NCBI RefSeq assembly: GCF_018599245.1
Contig: NZ_JAHEVJ010000007.1
Coordinates: 1 to 64,000, forward strand
Origin: Aliiroseovarius lamellibrachiae
GTDB taxonomy: Bacteria > Pseudomonadota > Alphaproteobacteria > Rhodobacterales > Rhodobacteraceae
Length of the DNA: 64,000 nt
Direction: 5' to 3'
Below, one piece after another: positions 36,282-45,104 of the stretch. Both the position numbers and the translations under genes were made by a program. The notes under the pieces are model-generated. The model was not told the origin of the DNA, made no database searches, and saw only the letters and a list, made by a program, of their open reading frames with translations. Every line of letters begins with the position of its first letter. Within the stretch, counting starts at the first letter, position 1.

Positions 36282-38105
36282 TTATTGCTGAAGACCGCGC
36301 GCGTTGCGCTTGCGTTCATGCGGATCCAGATAGCGTTTGCGCAGACGGATCGAGTTGGGGGTCACTTCCACCAGCTCGTCATTGTCGATGTAAGCAATCG
36401 CTTCTTCCAAGCTCATCGTGATGGGCGTTGTCAGGCGCACCGCTTCGTCCGTGCCAGAGGCGCGCACGTTGGTCAGCTTTTTGCCTTTCAGCGGGTTCAC
36501 TTCCAGATCGTTTTCACGGCTGTGTTCCCCAATGATCATGCCTTGGTACACGTCAACCTGTGCGCCAATGAACATGCGGCCACGATCTTCGAGGTTCCAC
36601 AGGGCAAAGGCCACGGATTGACCGTTTTCTATGGAAATCAGAACACCGGCGCGACGGCCCGGAATGGTGCCTTTATGCGGGGTCCAGCCGTGGAACACAC
36701 GGTTCAGAACGCCGGTCCCGCGGGTGTCGGTGAGAAACTCACCGTGATACCCGATCAGACCACGCGAGGGCACATGAGCGATGATCCGGGTTTTGCCTGC
36801 ACCAGCGGGCTTCATCTCGGTCATTTCACCTTTGCGCACACCGGTGATTTTCTCGATCACGGCGCCGGAGTATTCGTCATCCACGTCAATGGTGACTTCT
36901 TCAACGGGCTCAAGGGTTTGGCCGTCTTCTTCGCGCATCAGAACCTGTGGGCGAGAGATCGACAATTCAAAGCCTTCGCGACGCATGTTTTCAATCAAAA
37001 CACCCATCTGAAGTTCGCCACGACCGGCCACCTCAAACGCGTCCCCACCAGGGGTGTCTGAGATTTTGATCGCCACGTTGCTTTCCGCTTCTTTCATCAG
37101 GCGGTCACGGATCACGCGCGACTGAACCTTTTTGCCGTCACGACCAGCCAATGGGCTGTCGTTGATGCCGAAGGTCACGGTGATGGTGGGCGGATCGATC
37201 GGCTGTGCTTTCAGCGGTGTTTCCACGGCCAGCGCACAAATCGTGTCGGCCACGGTCGCTTTGGTCATGCCGGCAAGGGACACAATGTCGCCCGCCACGG
37301 CTTCTTCGATGTCTTGCTGGGCAAGGCCACGGAAGGCTTGGATGCGGGTGACGCGGAAGTTTTCGATTTTTTGACCGATGCGCGAGATGGCTTGAACCGA
37401 GGCACCCACTTTGATGCGGCCCGTTTCAACGCGACCTGTCAACAGGCGACCCACAAAAGGGTCAGAGCCCAATGTGGTGGCCAGCATCGAGAAGTCTTCG
37501 TCTTGGTGGTTGATCTGCTTTGGCTTTGGAACGTGGTTCACGATCAGGTTGAACAGCGCGTGCAAATCTTTGCGTGGGCCGTCCAGCTCTGCGTCTGCCC
37601 AACCGTTGCGGCCAGAGGCATACATATGTGGGAAATCCAGCTGATCTTCGTCGGCACCAAGGGATGCAAACAAATCAAAACACTCGTCCAGTGCGCGATC
37701 TGGTTCGGCGTCGGGCTTGTCCACTTTGTTCAGAACAACAATCGGGCGCAGGCCAAGGGCCAGGGCTTTTGATGTCACGAATTTCGTTTGTGGCATGGGG
37801 CCTTCAGCCGCGTCCACCAGCAAAACAACACCATCCACCATCGACAGGATCCGTTCCACTTCGCCGCCAAAGTCAGCGTGGCCGGGGGTGTCAACGATGT
37901 TGATCCGCGTGTCTTTCCATTCAACCGAGGTCGGCTTGGCGAAGATGGTGATCCCGCGTTCGCGTTCCAGGTCGTTGCTGTCCATGGCGCGTTCTGCCAC
38001 GGCCTGGTTTTCCCGGAAAGCACCGGATTGTTTCAGAAGCTCGTCGACCAGTGTGGTTTTTCCGTGGTCAACGTGAGCGATAATCGCGATATTGCGAAGG
38101 TCCAT
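36282..38105 (-). CDS. typA: GTPase TypA/BipA
   Basis: TypA is a ribosome-binding translational GTPase involved in 50S assembly and stress and cold adaptation. The 607-residue protein has the G1 motif 'AHVDHGKTT' at 10-18, 'RGITIFAKPTSVEW', G3 'DTPGHADFGGEV', G4 'NKVDKPDA', then domain II, EF-G-like domains III and V, and the TypA-specific C-terminal domain with 'IGEHSRENDLEVNPLKGKKLTN' (core 'ENDLEVNPLKGKK'). Length and motifs are standard. It converges on the terminator at 36235. Confidence 0.97.
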   Translation of the reverse strand: MDLRNIAIIAHVDHGKTTLVDELLKQSGAFRENQAVAERAMDSNDLERERGITIFAKPTSVEWKDTRINIVDTPGHADFGGEVERILSMVDGVVLLVDAAEGPMPQTKFVTSKALALGLRPIVVLNKVDKPDAEPDRALDECFDLFASLGADEDQLDFPHMYASGRNGWADAELDGPRKDLHALFNLIVNHVPKPKQINHQDEDFSMLATTLGSDPFVGRLLTGRVETGRIKVGASVQAISRIGQKIENFRVTRIQAFRGLAQQDIEEAVAGDIVSLAGMTKATVADTICALAVETPLKAQPIDPPTITVTFGINDSPLAGRDGKKVQSRVIRDRLMKEAESNVAIKISDTPGGDAFEVAGRGELQMGVLIENMRREGFELSISRPQVLMREEDGQTLEPVEEVTIDVDDEYSGAVIEKITGVRKGEMTEMKPAGAGKTRIIAHVPSRGLIGYHGEFLTDTRGTGVLNRVFHGWTPHKGTIPGRRAGVLISIENGQSVAFALWNLEDRGRMFIGAQVDVYQGMIIGEHSRENDLEVNPLKGKKLTNVRASGTDEAVRLTTPITMSLEEAIAYIDNDELVEVTPNSIRLRKRYLDPHERKRNARGLQQ

Positions 38106-38177
38106 ATTGCGCGCCTTTTAAAAGAAGTTGCCGCGCGCATACCGTGCCTTGGGCGCAAATGCCAGCTTTAATCGTGC

Positions 38178-38507
38178 CTAATGGGTGGATGAGGCGGAAA
38201 AGAGGTTGATCACGGCGATCCCAGCCACAATCAGCGCCAATCCAAGCACGGCGGCAAGGTCAAGTTTTTGCCCAAAAAACGCGTATCCAATCGCGGCAAT
38301 CATCACAATACCAAGGCCCGACCACAGCGCATAAGCGATCCCAACGGGCATGAATTTCAACACCCAAGCCAAAAGCGCAAAGCTGATGCCGTAGGCGATG
38401 ACCACCGTGACGGATGGCCAGAAGCGGGTGAACTGTTGGCTGGCCTGAAGGGCAGAGGTGCCGATGGTTTCGGCAATCACGGCGAAGATCAGGACGAGAT
38501 AGGGCAT
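38178..38507 (-). CDS. SMR-family small multidrug transporter
   Basis: The 109-residue protein has four transmembrane helices and the SMR signature: Glu13 in 'VIAETIGTSAL', the proton/substrate-coupled residue, and 'YGISFALLAWVLKFMPVGIAYALWSGLG' (core 'KFMPVGIAYALWSG'). This is the EmrE/QacE side of the family rather than the guanidine exporter SugE/Gdx, because 'GIAYALWSGLG' matches EmrE. No guanidine riboswitch is visible. It may export quaternary ammonium compounds or a natural metabolite. Confidence 0.88.
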   Translation of the reverse strand: MPYLVLIFAVIAETIGTSALQASQQFTRFWPSVTVVIAYGISFALLAWVLKFMPVGIAYALWSGLGIVMIAAIGYAFFGQKLDLAAVLGLALIVAGIAVINLFSASSTH

Positions 38508-38557
38508 GGATCGCTCCGGCTTGGGGAATAATTGGGGGATATTGGGGGGGAAGGGCG

Positions 38558-39016
38558 TTACAAAGGAACCTCTGTGGTTTCCTTTAACTCTTCCATCACA
38601 AAACTGGCGGACACATCGCTGAGATCGACAAAGGAAATGAGCCGCTGATAAAGCCGATCATAATCAGCCATATCTTCAACCCTTGCATGGATCAGGTAAT
38701 CCAGATCGCCGGTCATCCGATAGGCCCCAAGGATTTCGGGGATCTGCCGCGTGGCGCTGGCAAACCGGTCCAACCAATCTGGCGCGTGATGGGCGGTGCG
38801 CACCTGAATAAACACCGACAGGCGCAATCCCAGTTTTACCGGATCAAGCAGGGCAACCTTTTTCCGGATCACACCGCTGTCTTGCAGGTTGCGAATGCGC
38901 CGCCAACAGGCGTTGCGCGACAGGTTCACGCGGCTGCCAAGTTCTTCCAAACTCAGATCCGCGTCACGCTGCAATTCGCCAAGGATCTTACGATCTATTG
39001 TATCAATTTCCACCAT
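38558..39016 (-). CDS. Lrp/AsnC-family transcriptional regulator
   Basis: The 152-residue protein has an N-terminal helix-turn-helix ('LDRKILGELQRDADLSLEELGSRVNLSRNACWRRI', core 'LSLEELGSRVNLSRNACWRR') and a C-terminal RAM domain with 'GAYRMTGDLDYLIHA'. Lrp/AsnC proteins respond to amino acids and form octamers. It sits immediately upstream of the SMR gene, on the same strand with a 50-bp gap, and is divergent from the gene at 39142. Which gene it controls is not clear. Confidence 0.88.
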   Translation of the reverse strand: MVEIDTIDRKILGELQRDADLSLEELGSRVNLSRNACWRRIRNLQDSGVIRKKVALLDPVKLGLRLSVFIQVRTAHHAPDWLDRFASATRQIPEILGAYRMTGDLDYLIHARVEDMADYDRLYQRLISFVDLSDVSASFVMEELKETTEVPL

Positions 39017-39141
39017 ACCTTTAGTCTAGCGTGAAATTGTCACAAGATCCATGCCGTTTCTGTTGAGAATGGGAGGATTTCTTCGTCGTTTTCGTATCTC
39101 ATGAACAAAGTGATGCGACAAAAGATGAACAGGATAAGCAA

Positions 39142-39348
39142 ATGATCAACAAACTTCTCTTTGACCACCCGAACTCTGTCGATGAAACCTATTTTGAACA
39201 TGCAAAATTTGCGGCCGGTTTTTCATTTTGGCTCTTTGTGGCGGCCGGTGCTGCGCTTATTCATGCAATCATTCCCGGCGCGTGTGAGACAACAGGAAGC
39301 CGGATCATCGCGCGGTTGTACGCAAAAACCCACAATCGTGGGGCTTAG
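39142..39348 (+). CDS. DUF6356 family small membrane protein
   Basis: The 68-residue protein has 'HPNSVDETYFEHAKFAAGFS' (core 'VDETYFEHAKFAAGF'), one transmembrane helix (about residues 28-45) and a basic C-terminus with 'CETTGSRIIARLY'. This fits the DUF6356 family, known from Rhodobacterales and other alphaproteobacteria. Function is unknown. The next gene starts 7 bp later and is probably co-transcribed. Confidence 0.7.
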   Translation: MINKLLFDHPNSVDETYFEHAKFAAGFSFWLFVAAGAALIHAIIPGACETTGSRIIARLYAKTHNRGA

Positions 39349-39355
39349 GGGATTT

Positions 39356-40153
39356 ATGTGTCGTTGGGTGGCCTATGTCGGTGCGCCGATTTTTCTTGAA
39401 GATGTTGTAACCTTGCCGGGCCATTCGTTGATTGCGCAAAGCCAGCATGCGACCGAGTGTAAAACCGCAACCAATGGCGATGGGTTTGGCCTGGCGTGGT
39501 ATCAAGACCGCCCTAATCCGGGGCAATACCGCGATGTCTATCCCGCGTGGTCCGATCCAAACCTGCGGTCGATTTGTGAACAGGTGCGCGCCGGGGTTTT
39601 TCTGGCCCATGTGCGCGCCTCAACCGGGTCCGCGATCAGTCGCAACAATTGCCACCCTTTTGTGCATGACAATTGGAGCTTTATGCACAATGGGCAATTT
39701 GGTGGGTTTGAAACCTTTCGCAAACAAGCTGACATGGCGATCCCGGATGCGCTGTATTCCCACCGAAAAGGGGCGACAGACAGCGAGGTTTTGTTCCTTT
39801 TGGCGCTGGCCGAAGGGTTGGCTGACGACCCTATCGGTGGCTTGGCGCGCGCGGTGCATCGCCTGACAAAAATGTCCAAAGACACTGGCGAGGGGCCGCA
39901 TTTGCGCATGTCCGTCGCCTTTTCTGACGGGCAAAAACTCTGGGCGGCGCGGGCCTCATCTGATCACATCACGCCCTCTGTGTATTATCGCTGGTCAAAC
40001 AGTCGACAGGGCTGGGCGGTGGTCAGCGAACCGTTAGAGACAAATGAGGGCGACTGGACCGAATTGCCCGCCGGTTACATTGCGTGTTTCGACGGGGATC
40101 GCATCACCCTTACGGCCCTGAATATCGCACACGAGAGTGACTTGGTGGCATAG
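39356..40153 (+). CDS. Class II glutamine amidotransferase
   Basis: The 265-residue protein starts 'MCRWVAYVG' with Cys2 as the N-terminal nucleophile of an Ntn-type glutaminase, after removal of Met1. 'FLAHVRASTG' and 'CHPFVHDNWSFMHNGQFGGF' (core 'PFVHDNWSFMHNGQFGG') are the substrate and oxyanion-hole segments. It is a stand-alone domain of the YafJ/EgtC type; no synthetase domain is fused. EgtC removes gamma-glutamyl groups in ergothioneine synthesis, but no egt genes are nearby, so the substrate is open. An upstream in-frame extension to 39161 is not real because Cys2 must follow Met1. Confidence 0.85.
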   Translation: MCRWVAYVGAPIFLEDVVTLPGHSLIAQSQHATECKTATNGDGFGLAWYQDRPNPGQYRDVYPAWSDPNLRSICEQVRAGVFLAHVRASTGSAISRNNCHPFVHDNWSFMHNGQFGGFETFRKQADMAIPDALYSHRKGATDSEVLFLLALAEGLADDPIGGLARAVHRLTKMSKDTGEGPHLRMSVAFSDGQKLWAARASSDHITPSVYYRWSNSRQGWAVVSEPLETNEGDWTELPAGYIACFDGDRITLTALNIAHESDLVA

Positions 40154-40160
40154 CGTCTAT

Positions 40161-40190
40161 GGGGCCAGACATTGCGCTGGCCCCGGTTTC
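40161..40190 (+). terminator. Terminator after glutamine amidotransferase gene
   Basis: GGGGCCAG (40161-40168) pairs with CTGGCCCC (40177-40184) and is followed by GGTTTC. Confidence 0.6.
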
Positions 40191-40200
40191 GCAAAGGGCT

Positions 40201-40995
40201 TTAAGATTGGTCCCAGTCGGGGCTGCGCTTTTCAATAAACGCCGAAATGCCCTCGGCGGTGTCGCGGTACATCATATTTTCCACCATCACCTCACCGGTA
40301 AAAGCATAGGCGTCTTCAAGGCCCATTGTGGCCTGATCGTAAAAGGCGGATTTGCCGATTTTCACAGCGGCCCCCAGTTTTGAGGCAACTTTCGTGGCAA
40401 GCGCCATGCTGGTTGCGTCAAGATCATCATGTGGGACGACGTGGTTGACCAACCCCAGTTCTGCGGCGCGCGTGGCTGAAATAAATTCCCCTGTGGTGAG
40501 CATTTCAAACGCCAGTTTGCGCGGGATATTGCGGGTCAGCGCCACCATCGGGGTAGAGCAGAAAAGACCGATGTTCACGCCGTTCACGCCAAACCGCGTG
40601 CCCTCGGCCGCGACGGCCATATCGCAAGAGGCCACCAGCTGACAGCCCGCCGCGGTGGCGATGCCGTGGGCTTGGGCGATCACCGGTTGCGGCATCCGCG
40701 TGATGGCCGTCATCAGGTTGCCGCAGCGTGTGAACAAATCTTTGAAATAGGCCTTGCCGCCATCCTCTGATTGGCGCGCGGCGGTCATTTCTTTCAGGTC
40801 GTGCCCTGCGCAAAACACCTTGCCGGCGCCCGACAGGATCACCGCCCGAATGGTTGGATCAGCGGCGATTTTGTTTAGCTCCGCATGAAGTGTATCCAAC
40901 ATCTCATCCGACAGCGCATTCAACGCCTTGGGGTTGTTCAGGGTCAGTTTCGCAATTGACGCAGCGTCTTCGCGGATCAGAATCGGGTCTGCCAT
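40201..40995 (-). CDS. Enoyl-CoA hydratase/isomerase family protein
   Basis: The 264-residue crotonase-fold protein shows 'AVILSGAGKVFCAGHDLKEM', with the oxyanion-hole segment 'CAGHDL', and 'GIATAAGCQLVASCDMAVAAEGTRFGVNGVNIGLF' (core 'ATAAGCQLVASCDMA'), in which the usual catalytic Glu at the second position is not obvious. It is close to the ECHDC3-type branch rather than to classic short-chain enoyl-CoA hydratase. Hydratase activity is thus uncertain. It is divergent from a PaaI-like thioesterase at 41106. Confidence 0.8.
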   Translation of the reverse strand: MADPILIREDAASIAKLTLNNPKALNALSDEMLDTLHAELNKIAADPTIRAVILSGAGKVFCAGHDLKEMTAARQSEDGGKAYFKDLFTRCGNLMTAITRMPQPVIAQAHGIATAAGCQLVASCDMAVAAEGTRFGVNGVNIGLFCSTPMVALTRNIPRKLAFEMLTTGEFISATRAAELGLVNHVVPHDDLDATSMALATKVASKLGAAVKIGKSAFYDQATMGLEDAYAFTGEVMVENMMYRDTAEGISAFIEKRSPDWDQS

Positions 40996-41105
40996 CTTGT
41001 CCTCCGGGTGGTTTGCCGGTCACGATAGGGCCATTGGCGCATTTGCCAAACAGGAATGAAAAAGAACGCAGCGTGACAAGCTGTGAGACAGGGGGAGCGA
41101 GGGAT

Positions 41106-41531
41106 ATGCAGTTGAAAATGTCGCGTGAGGCGTTGCAGAGCTTCATGGAAGGTGAGTTTCCGCAGGTCGCGCCGGATTTCGAAGTGGCGGATGTCGCCCC
41201 GATGGAAATCACCGTTCGCACGCGGATTGGCGACAAGCATTTGCGCCCCGGCGGCACGGTGTCGGGGCCGACGATGTTTGCCCTCGCCGATGTCTCGATC
41301 TACCTTGCGATTTTGGCGATGATTGGCCCCAAGGCGCTGGCTGTGACAACCAATTGCTCGATTGATTTCATGCGAAAGCCCCGCGCCAATGCCGATCTGA
41401 TTGCACATGCTAAATTGCACAAATTGGGCCGCGTTTTGGCGGTGGGTGACGTGTTGATCCATTCCGAAGGGGATGACGCGCCTGTGGCCCGCGCCAGTTT
41501 GACCTATTCCATTCCGCCGGAACGAGGCTGA
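41106..41531 (+). CDS. PaaI-like hotdog thioesterase
   Basis: The 141-residue protein has a hotdog fold typical of the PaaI/4HBT family: 'LRPGGTVSGPTMFALADVSIYLAI' (core 'GGTVSGPTMFALADVSIYL') with the catalytic Asp, and 'TTNCSIDFMRKPRANADL' (core 'NCSIDFMRKP'). Such enzymes hydrolyse acyl-CoA thioesters, for example phenylacetyl-CoA intermediates. The ATG at 41106 is preceded by GGGAGCGAGGG; an upstream in-frame codon is far off. The SLAC1 gene follows after 71 bp. Confidence 0.8.
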   Translation: MQLKMSREALQSFMEGEFPQVAPDFEVADVAPMEITVRTRIGDKHLRPGGTVSGPTMFALADVSIYLAILAMIGPKALAVTTNCSIDFMRKPRANADLIAHAKLHKLGRVLAVGDVLIHSEGDDAPVARASLTYSIPPERG

Positions 41532-41602
41532 ACGCCCTTGACCCGCCAAGCGCAGCCGGGCAGGTCTGAAGGGAAAGGGATTATGACCAAAAGGGGGGCA
41601 TT

Positions 41603-42577
41603 ATGTCCGAGCAGGCCACAGAGCAGGAATTTTCCAAACTCGCGCATTTTCCGGTGACATTCTTTGCCATTGTCATGGGGCTGATGGGCATGACGCTTGC
41701 GCTTCATGCGGGCGCGCCGGCGTTTGCCTGGATGGCGGCGGCCTCGTCGTTGCTTTGGCTGATTTCGGCCAGTGTCATGGCGATTGTATCGCTGTTTTAT
41801 CTGGCAAAATGCCTGCGCTATCCGGGTATGGTTGCGCAGGAATGGCATCACCCGGTGAAATTGGCGTTTTTCCCGACCATCACCGTGTCGCTATTGCTTT
41901 TGGCCACCGCGACCTATGCCCATGCGCCGGAATTGGCTGAGTGGATCTGGCTGGTCGGCGTGGTCGGGCAGGGGGTGTTGACCATCGCTGTGGTCACCGG
42001 GTGGATCTCGCACCGCTCGTTTGAAGTGGGGCATTTGACCCCCGCTTGGTTCATTCCGGCGGTGGGCAATGTGATTGTACCGGTTTTAGGTGCGCGCATT
42101 GGGTACATTGAGATTTCATGGCTGTTTTTCTCAGGCGGGATCCTCTTTTGGATCATCCTGCTGACCTTGGTTATGAACCGTTTGATCTTTCACGACCCCA
42201 TTGTGGCGCGTTTGTTTCCCACGATGATGATCCTGATTGCCCCGCCTACGGTGGCGTTTATCGCTTATGTGGGCATGACCGGCGAGGTGGATGGCTTTGC
42301 GCGTGTTCTAATGAATGCGGGCTATATTTTTGCGGCCCTTGTGTTGGCACAGGTGCCTCGGCTGGTGAAATTGCCCTTTGCACTGAGTTGGTGGGCGCTG
42401 AGTTTCCCCTTGGCGGCTCTGGCGATTGCCTCATTCCGCTTTTCGCAATTGGACGGTTCACGCGAGCATCAAACCATTGCGGTGATTGTGCTTGGGGTTT
42501 TGACCTTGGTGATTGCGGGGCTGATTGTGCGGACATTTCAGGCCATTTTGCGTGGTGAGGTTTGTCAGCCCGAGTGA
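41603..42577 (+). CDS. SLAC1/TehA-type anion channel family protein
   Basis: The 324-residue protein has about ten hydrophobic segments and the SLAC1/TDT layout: a short charged start, 'FPVTFFAIVMGLMGMTLALH' (core 'FAIVMGLMGMTLAL') for helix 1 with the Gly-rich motif, 'HPVKLAFFPTITVSLLLLA' (core 'AFFPTITVSLL') for helix 3-4, and 'TPAWFIPAVGNVIVP' (core 'WFIPAVGNVIVP') mid-protein. It is closer to canonical TehA than the paralogue at 6004, which has a proline-rich N-terminus. Ligand is unknown. It ends before the DUF1127 gene in convergent orientation. Confidence 0.82.
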   Translation: MSEQATEQEFSKLAHFPVTFFAIVMGLMGMTLALHAGAPAFAWMAAASSLLWLISASVMAIVSLFYLAKCLRYPGMVAQEWHHPVKLAFFPTITVSLLLLATATYAHAPELAEWIWLVGVVGQGVLTIAVVTGWISHRSFEVGHLTPAWFIPAVGNVIVPVLGARIGYIEISWLFFSGGILFWIILLTLVMNRLIFHDPIVARLFPTMMILIAPPTVAFIAYVGMTGEVDGFARVLMNAGYIFAALVLAQVPRLVKLPFALSWWALSFPLAALAIASFRFSQLDGSREHQTIAVIVLGVLTLVIAGLIVRTFQAILRGEVCQPE

Positions 42578-42604
42578 TTATGGGTTTATTCTAAACGTTT
42601 AAGC

Positions 42605-42632
42605 AAAAAAATGGCCGGGGTTTCCCCCGGCC
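42605..42632 (-). terminator. Rho-independent terminator of the DUF1127 gene
   Basis: On the minus strand GGCCGGGG and CCCCGGCC (42613-42620 and 42625-42632) pair and are followed by an ATTTTTTT run. It lies 24 bp after the DUF1127 stop, and may also stop transcripts coming from the SLAC1 gene. Confidence 0.85.
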
Positions 42633-42655
42633 CAGGAAGGGGTGACGTGTTGGTG

Positions 42656-42889
42656 TCAGTGCCGCCAGAACGGTTTTTCCGCTTCTGTTTCAGCCTTCGC
42701 TTTGATGACGCCAATATCCTTCAAAATATGGTCCGGTAGATGTCGCAGTGCCGCGCGCATTTTGCGTCGTTCCGACCATTGGGTGAGGGTCACAGCCACA
42801 AATACCGCAAATTCTGCCACAGCCGGAATCGAGGCGTGCGCATTGAGAAAGGCGATCCGGTCTTGCCGGTAAGTCGTGTTGTGATCCAT
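42656..42889 (-). CDS. DUF1127 small protein
   Basis: From ATG 42889 (GGAGATCACG upstream) the 77-residue product carries the DUF1127 pattern near its C-terminus: 'MRAALRHLPDHILKDIGV' (core 'LRHLPDHILKDIGV'). DUF1127 proteins are small, basic regulators; in related alphaproteobacteria some bind RNA and affect stress and phosphate responses. It is divergent from the MocR gene at 42984, and the 95-bp gap is filled with operator-like repeats, so MocR probably controls it. Confidence 0.88.
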   Translation of the reverse strand: MDHNTTYRQDRIAFLNAHASIPAVAEFAVFVAVTLTQWSERRKMRAALRHLPDHILKDIGVIKAKAETEAEKPFWRH

Positions 42890-42903
42890 CGTGATCTCCA
42901 GTA

Positions 42904-42993
42904 TTGTATTGATACAAAGTGACGGGTGTGCCAATAGTGAATTGATACAAACGAGTCGCGCTTTACACAATTGGAACATTGTTATGGATACAA
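42904..42993. promoter_or_regulatory. Three MocR-type operator repeats
   Basis: TTGTATTGATACAA (42904-42917) is a perfect palindrome, ATTGATACAA recurs at 42941-42950, and TTGTTATGGATACAA lies at 42979-42993 over the MocR start codon. GATACAA starts recur at 42911, 42944 and 42987, about 33 and 43 bp apart. MocR regulators bind pairs or triplets of such repeats, so this is a likely shared control region for both genes. Confidence 0.65.
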
Positions 42994-44435
42994 TATTTTC
43001 AGACCCAAACCTGGCAGACCGTTTTTTGGGCGGACAGGGGCCGAAGTATAAACAACTTGTGGAGGGGCTGACCCAGGCCATCTCTCACGGGGATGTTCCA
43101 GAGCGGGCCAAGCTGCCGCCCGTGCGCGATCTGGCGTGGGCGTTGAAAATTACGCCGGGCACCGTGGCGCGCGCCTATACAATCCTGTCGAGCGAGGGGT
43201 GGGTGGCCACAGAAGTGGGCCGTGGTACCTTTGTGCGCCCAGCTGCGGAACGAGCAGCACGGGTGCAATCTGTGACCCCCATGAAACATCTTCCCATGGG
43301 GCAAACCGCTGCATTGTTGCAAAAAGTTGAGAAGGAACGCGGCGGTGCGTTCCTCTATGCCCCGCGTTTGCCGGATGTCGGGCAAGTGAGCATCATTCGC
43401 GAGGCGATGATGGCGGCCAGCACCTTGCCGGATCTGAGCTTGCTGAACTATCCGCATTTCAGTGTTCAGGCCCCGTTGCGGCAAATCATTCACAGCGAAA
43501 TGCGCGCCGAAGAGCGGGCGGCGATTGATCCGACTTGCATTGTCATGACCAATGGTGGCCAAAACGGTATTATGCTGGCGATGCAGACGTTGCTGTCTTT
43601 GGGGGCGGGCACGGTTCTGGTTGAGCAGCATTCTTATCCCGGTCTGCGCCGGGCGGTGGAATTGCTCGGCGGGCGCGTTGTGGCGGTTCCGATGGACCAA
43701 GATGGCATCGACCCCGACGCGCTTGAACGTATTGCGCGGGCTGAAAATGCGCGTCTGTTGTTCACCATGCCCGAGGCGCATAACCCGACCTGTACCGTCA
43801 CCAGCAATGCGCGGCGCGAGCAGATCGCAGCGGTGGCCCGGCGCATCGGTTTACATCTGGTGCAGGATGATTGTTACCGCGTTGGGGTGCCGCATGGGCC
43901 GACCTATCGGCGGCTGTTGCCAGAGCAATCCTGGTACATCTCATCCCTGTCAAAAACCGTGTCCCCTGCGTTGCGGGCCGGCTATGTGATCACGCCCAAA
44001 GGCTGGTCAAAAAAACTGCGCCGCGTGGTGGATGTCAATTATTACGGTGTGTCGATGCCGATGGCCGAGATCGTCTATCAGGTGTTGGCCCATCCAGACA
44101 TGCCACAGGTGATCGCCAATATGCGCCAAATGGTGCGCGATTATGTTGAGGTCGCCGTGAATGTTCTTGGGCGGTTTGACCTTGGTTGGAGCCATGATGT
44201 CCCGTTTCTATGGCTGCATCTGCCGTCCGGTTGGCGCGCCTCTGCTTTTGTGCAGGCGGCCGAGGCACGCGGTATTCGGGTGCGCCCCGGCGAAGATTTC
44301 AGCCCGCGCGAGGGCCCATCGGTGCATGCGGTGCGCTTATCTGTGAATGGGCAGATGTCGCTTGACCGCTTTCGGGCTGTTTTGGTGGAGATTGGCGAAA
44401 TGCTGGACAATCCCCCCGAAAGCATCAGCGCCTAG
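42984..44435 (+). CDS. MocR-family PLP-dependent transcriptional regulator
   Basis: The 483-residue protein is a GntR/MocR chimera: an N-terminal winged helix-turn-helix ('LPPVRDLAWALKITPGTVARAYTILSSEGWV', core 'LKITPGTVARAYTIL') and a fold-type I aminotransferase-like domain that binds PLP through Lys324 in 'SSLSKTVSPALRAGY'. Such regulators sense PLP or an amino-compound Schiff base. ATG 42984 overlaps an operator repeat, suggesting autoregulation. It is divergent from the DUF1127 gene. It could in principle be the ectoine regulator EnuR, but it is far from the doe genes, so I do not claim that. Confidence 0.88.
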   Translation: MDTIFSDPNLADRFLGGQGPKYKQLVEGLTQAISHGDVPERAKLPPVRDLAWALKITPGTVARAYTILSSEGWVATEVGRGTFVRPAAERAARVQSVTPMKHLPMGQTAALLQKVEKERGGAFLYAPRLPDVGQVSIIREAMMAASTLPDLSLLNYPHFSVQAPLRQIIHSEMRAEERAAIDPTCIVMTNGGQNGIMLAMQTLLSLGAGTVLVEQHSYPGLRRAVELLGGRVVAVPMDQDGIDPDALERIARAENARLLFTMPEAHNPTCTVTSNARREQIAAVARRIGLHLVQDDCYRVGVPHGPTYRRLLPEQSWYISSLSKTVSPALRAGYVITPKGWSKKLRRVVDVNYYGVSMPMAEIVYQVLAHPDMPQVIANMRQMVRDYVEVAVNVLGRFDLGWSHDVPFLWLHLPSGWRASAFVQAAEARGIRVRPGEDFSPREGPSVHAVRLSVNGQMSLDRFRAVLVEIGEMLDNPPESISA

Positions 44436-44604
44436 CTGTGTGATTGGGTGTGGATTCTTATCCGGGGCCTTTAAACATCCGTGTGAATTGGGGGAAAACC
44501 GCGGTGAGGAGTGGGGTAAAATAATACCATATTTGCAAGTCATTGAAAACATAGGTTTAAATGTGAATAACTGTGCTTGACCAGACGCCAAATATCACTA
44601 GAAA

Positions 44605-44632
44605 CAGCCCATCCGAAACCCAATCAGGGCTG
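44605..44632 (+). other. Hairpin in rplM leader
   Basis: CAGCCC (44605-44610) pairs with GGGCTG (44627-44632), ending five bases before the rplM start. It may influence translation start. Confidence 0.35.
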
Positions 44633-44637
44633 AACAA

Positions 44638-45102
44638 ATGAAAACCTTCTCTGCAACGCCTGCAGATATCGAAAAAAAATGGATCATCATCGACGCCGAA
44701 GGCGTTGTTCTTGGCCGTCTTGCATCGATCATCGCAATGCGTCTTCGTGGCAAACATAAAGCCACATTCACACCGCACATGGACATGGGTGACAATGTCA
44801 TCGTGATCAACGCGGACAAAGTACAAATGACCGGCAAGAAGCGCACCGACAAAGTGCACTACTGGCACACCGGTTACCCGGGCGGCATCAAGTCGCGTAC
44901 AGCCGGTCAGATCCTTGAGGGCAAATACCCTGAGCGTCTGTTGACCAAAGCTGTACAGCGCATGCTGCCAGGCGGCAAACTGAGCCGTCAGCAGATGACC
45001 AACCTGCGCGTATACGCTGGCACCGAGCACGGACACGAGGCGCAAAGCCCCGAAGTGCTGGATGTCAAATCCATGAACCCGAAAAACACGCGTGAGGGCT
45101 GA
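44638..45102 (+). CDS. rplM: 50S ribosomal protein L13
   Basis: L13 binds 23S rRNA early in 50S assembly. The 154-residue protein is full length. Key segments are '[25 protein letters not shown]' (core '[17 protein letters not shown]'), '[15 protein letters not shown]' and '[25 protein letters not shown]' (core '[15 protein letters not shown]'). It is followed by rpsI after 2 bp, the standard L13-S9 operon. The 200-bp region before it has no recognisable gene. Confidence 0.98.
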   Translation: MKTFSATPADIEKKWIIIDAEGVVLGRLASIIAMRLRGKHKATFTPHMDMGDNVIVINADKVQMTGKKRTDKVHYWHTGYPGGIKSRTAGQILEGKYPERLLTKAVQRMLPGGKLSRQQMTNLRVYAGTEHGHEAQSPEVLDVKSMNPKNTREG

Positions 45103-45104
45103 GC

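Noticed and set aside
38178-38507. SMR protein as a guanidine exporter (Gdx/SugE)
   Set aside because: The central motif matches EmrE and no guanidine riboswitch is seen upstream.
42984-44435. MocR gene as the ectoine regulator EnuR
   Set aside because: It lies 1.6 kb from the doe genes with rplM-rpsI and a tRNA between, and has its own divergent operators with a DUF1127 gene.
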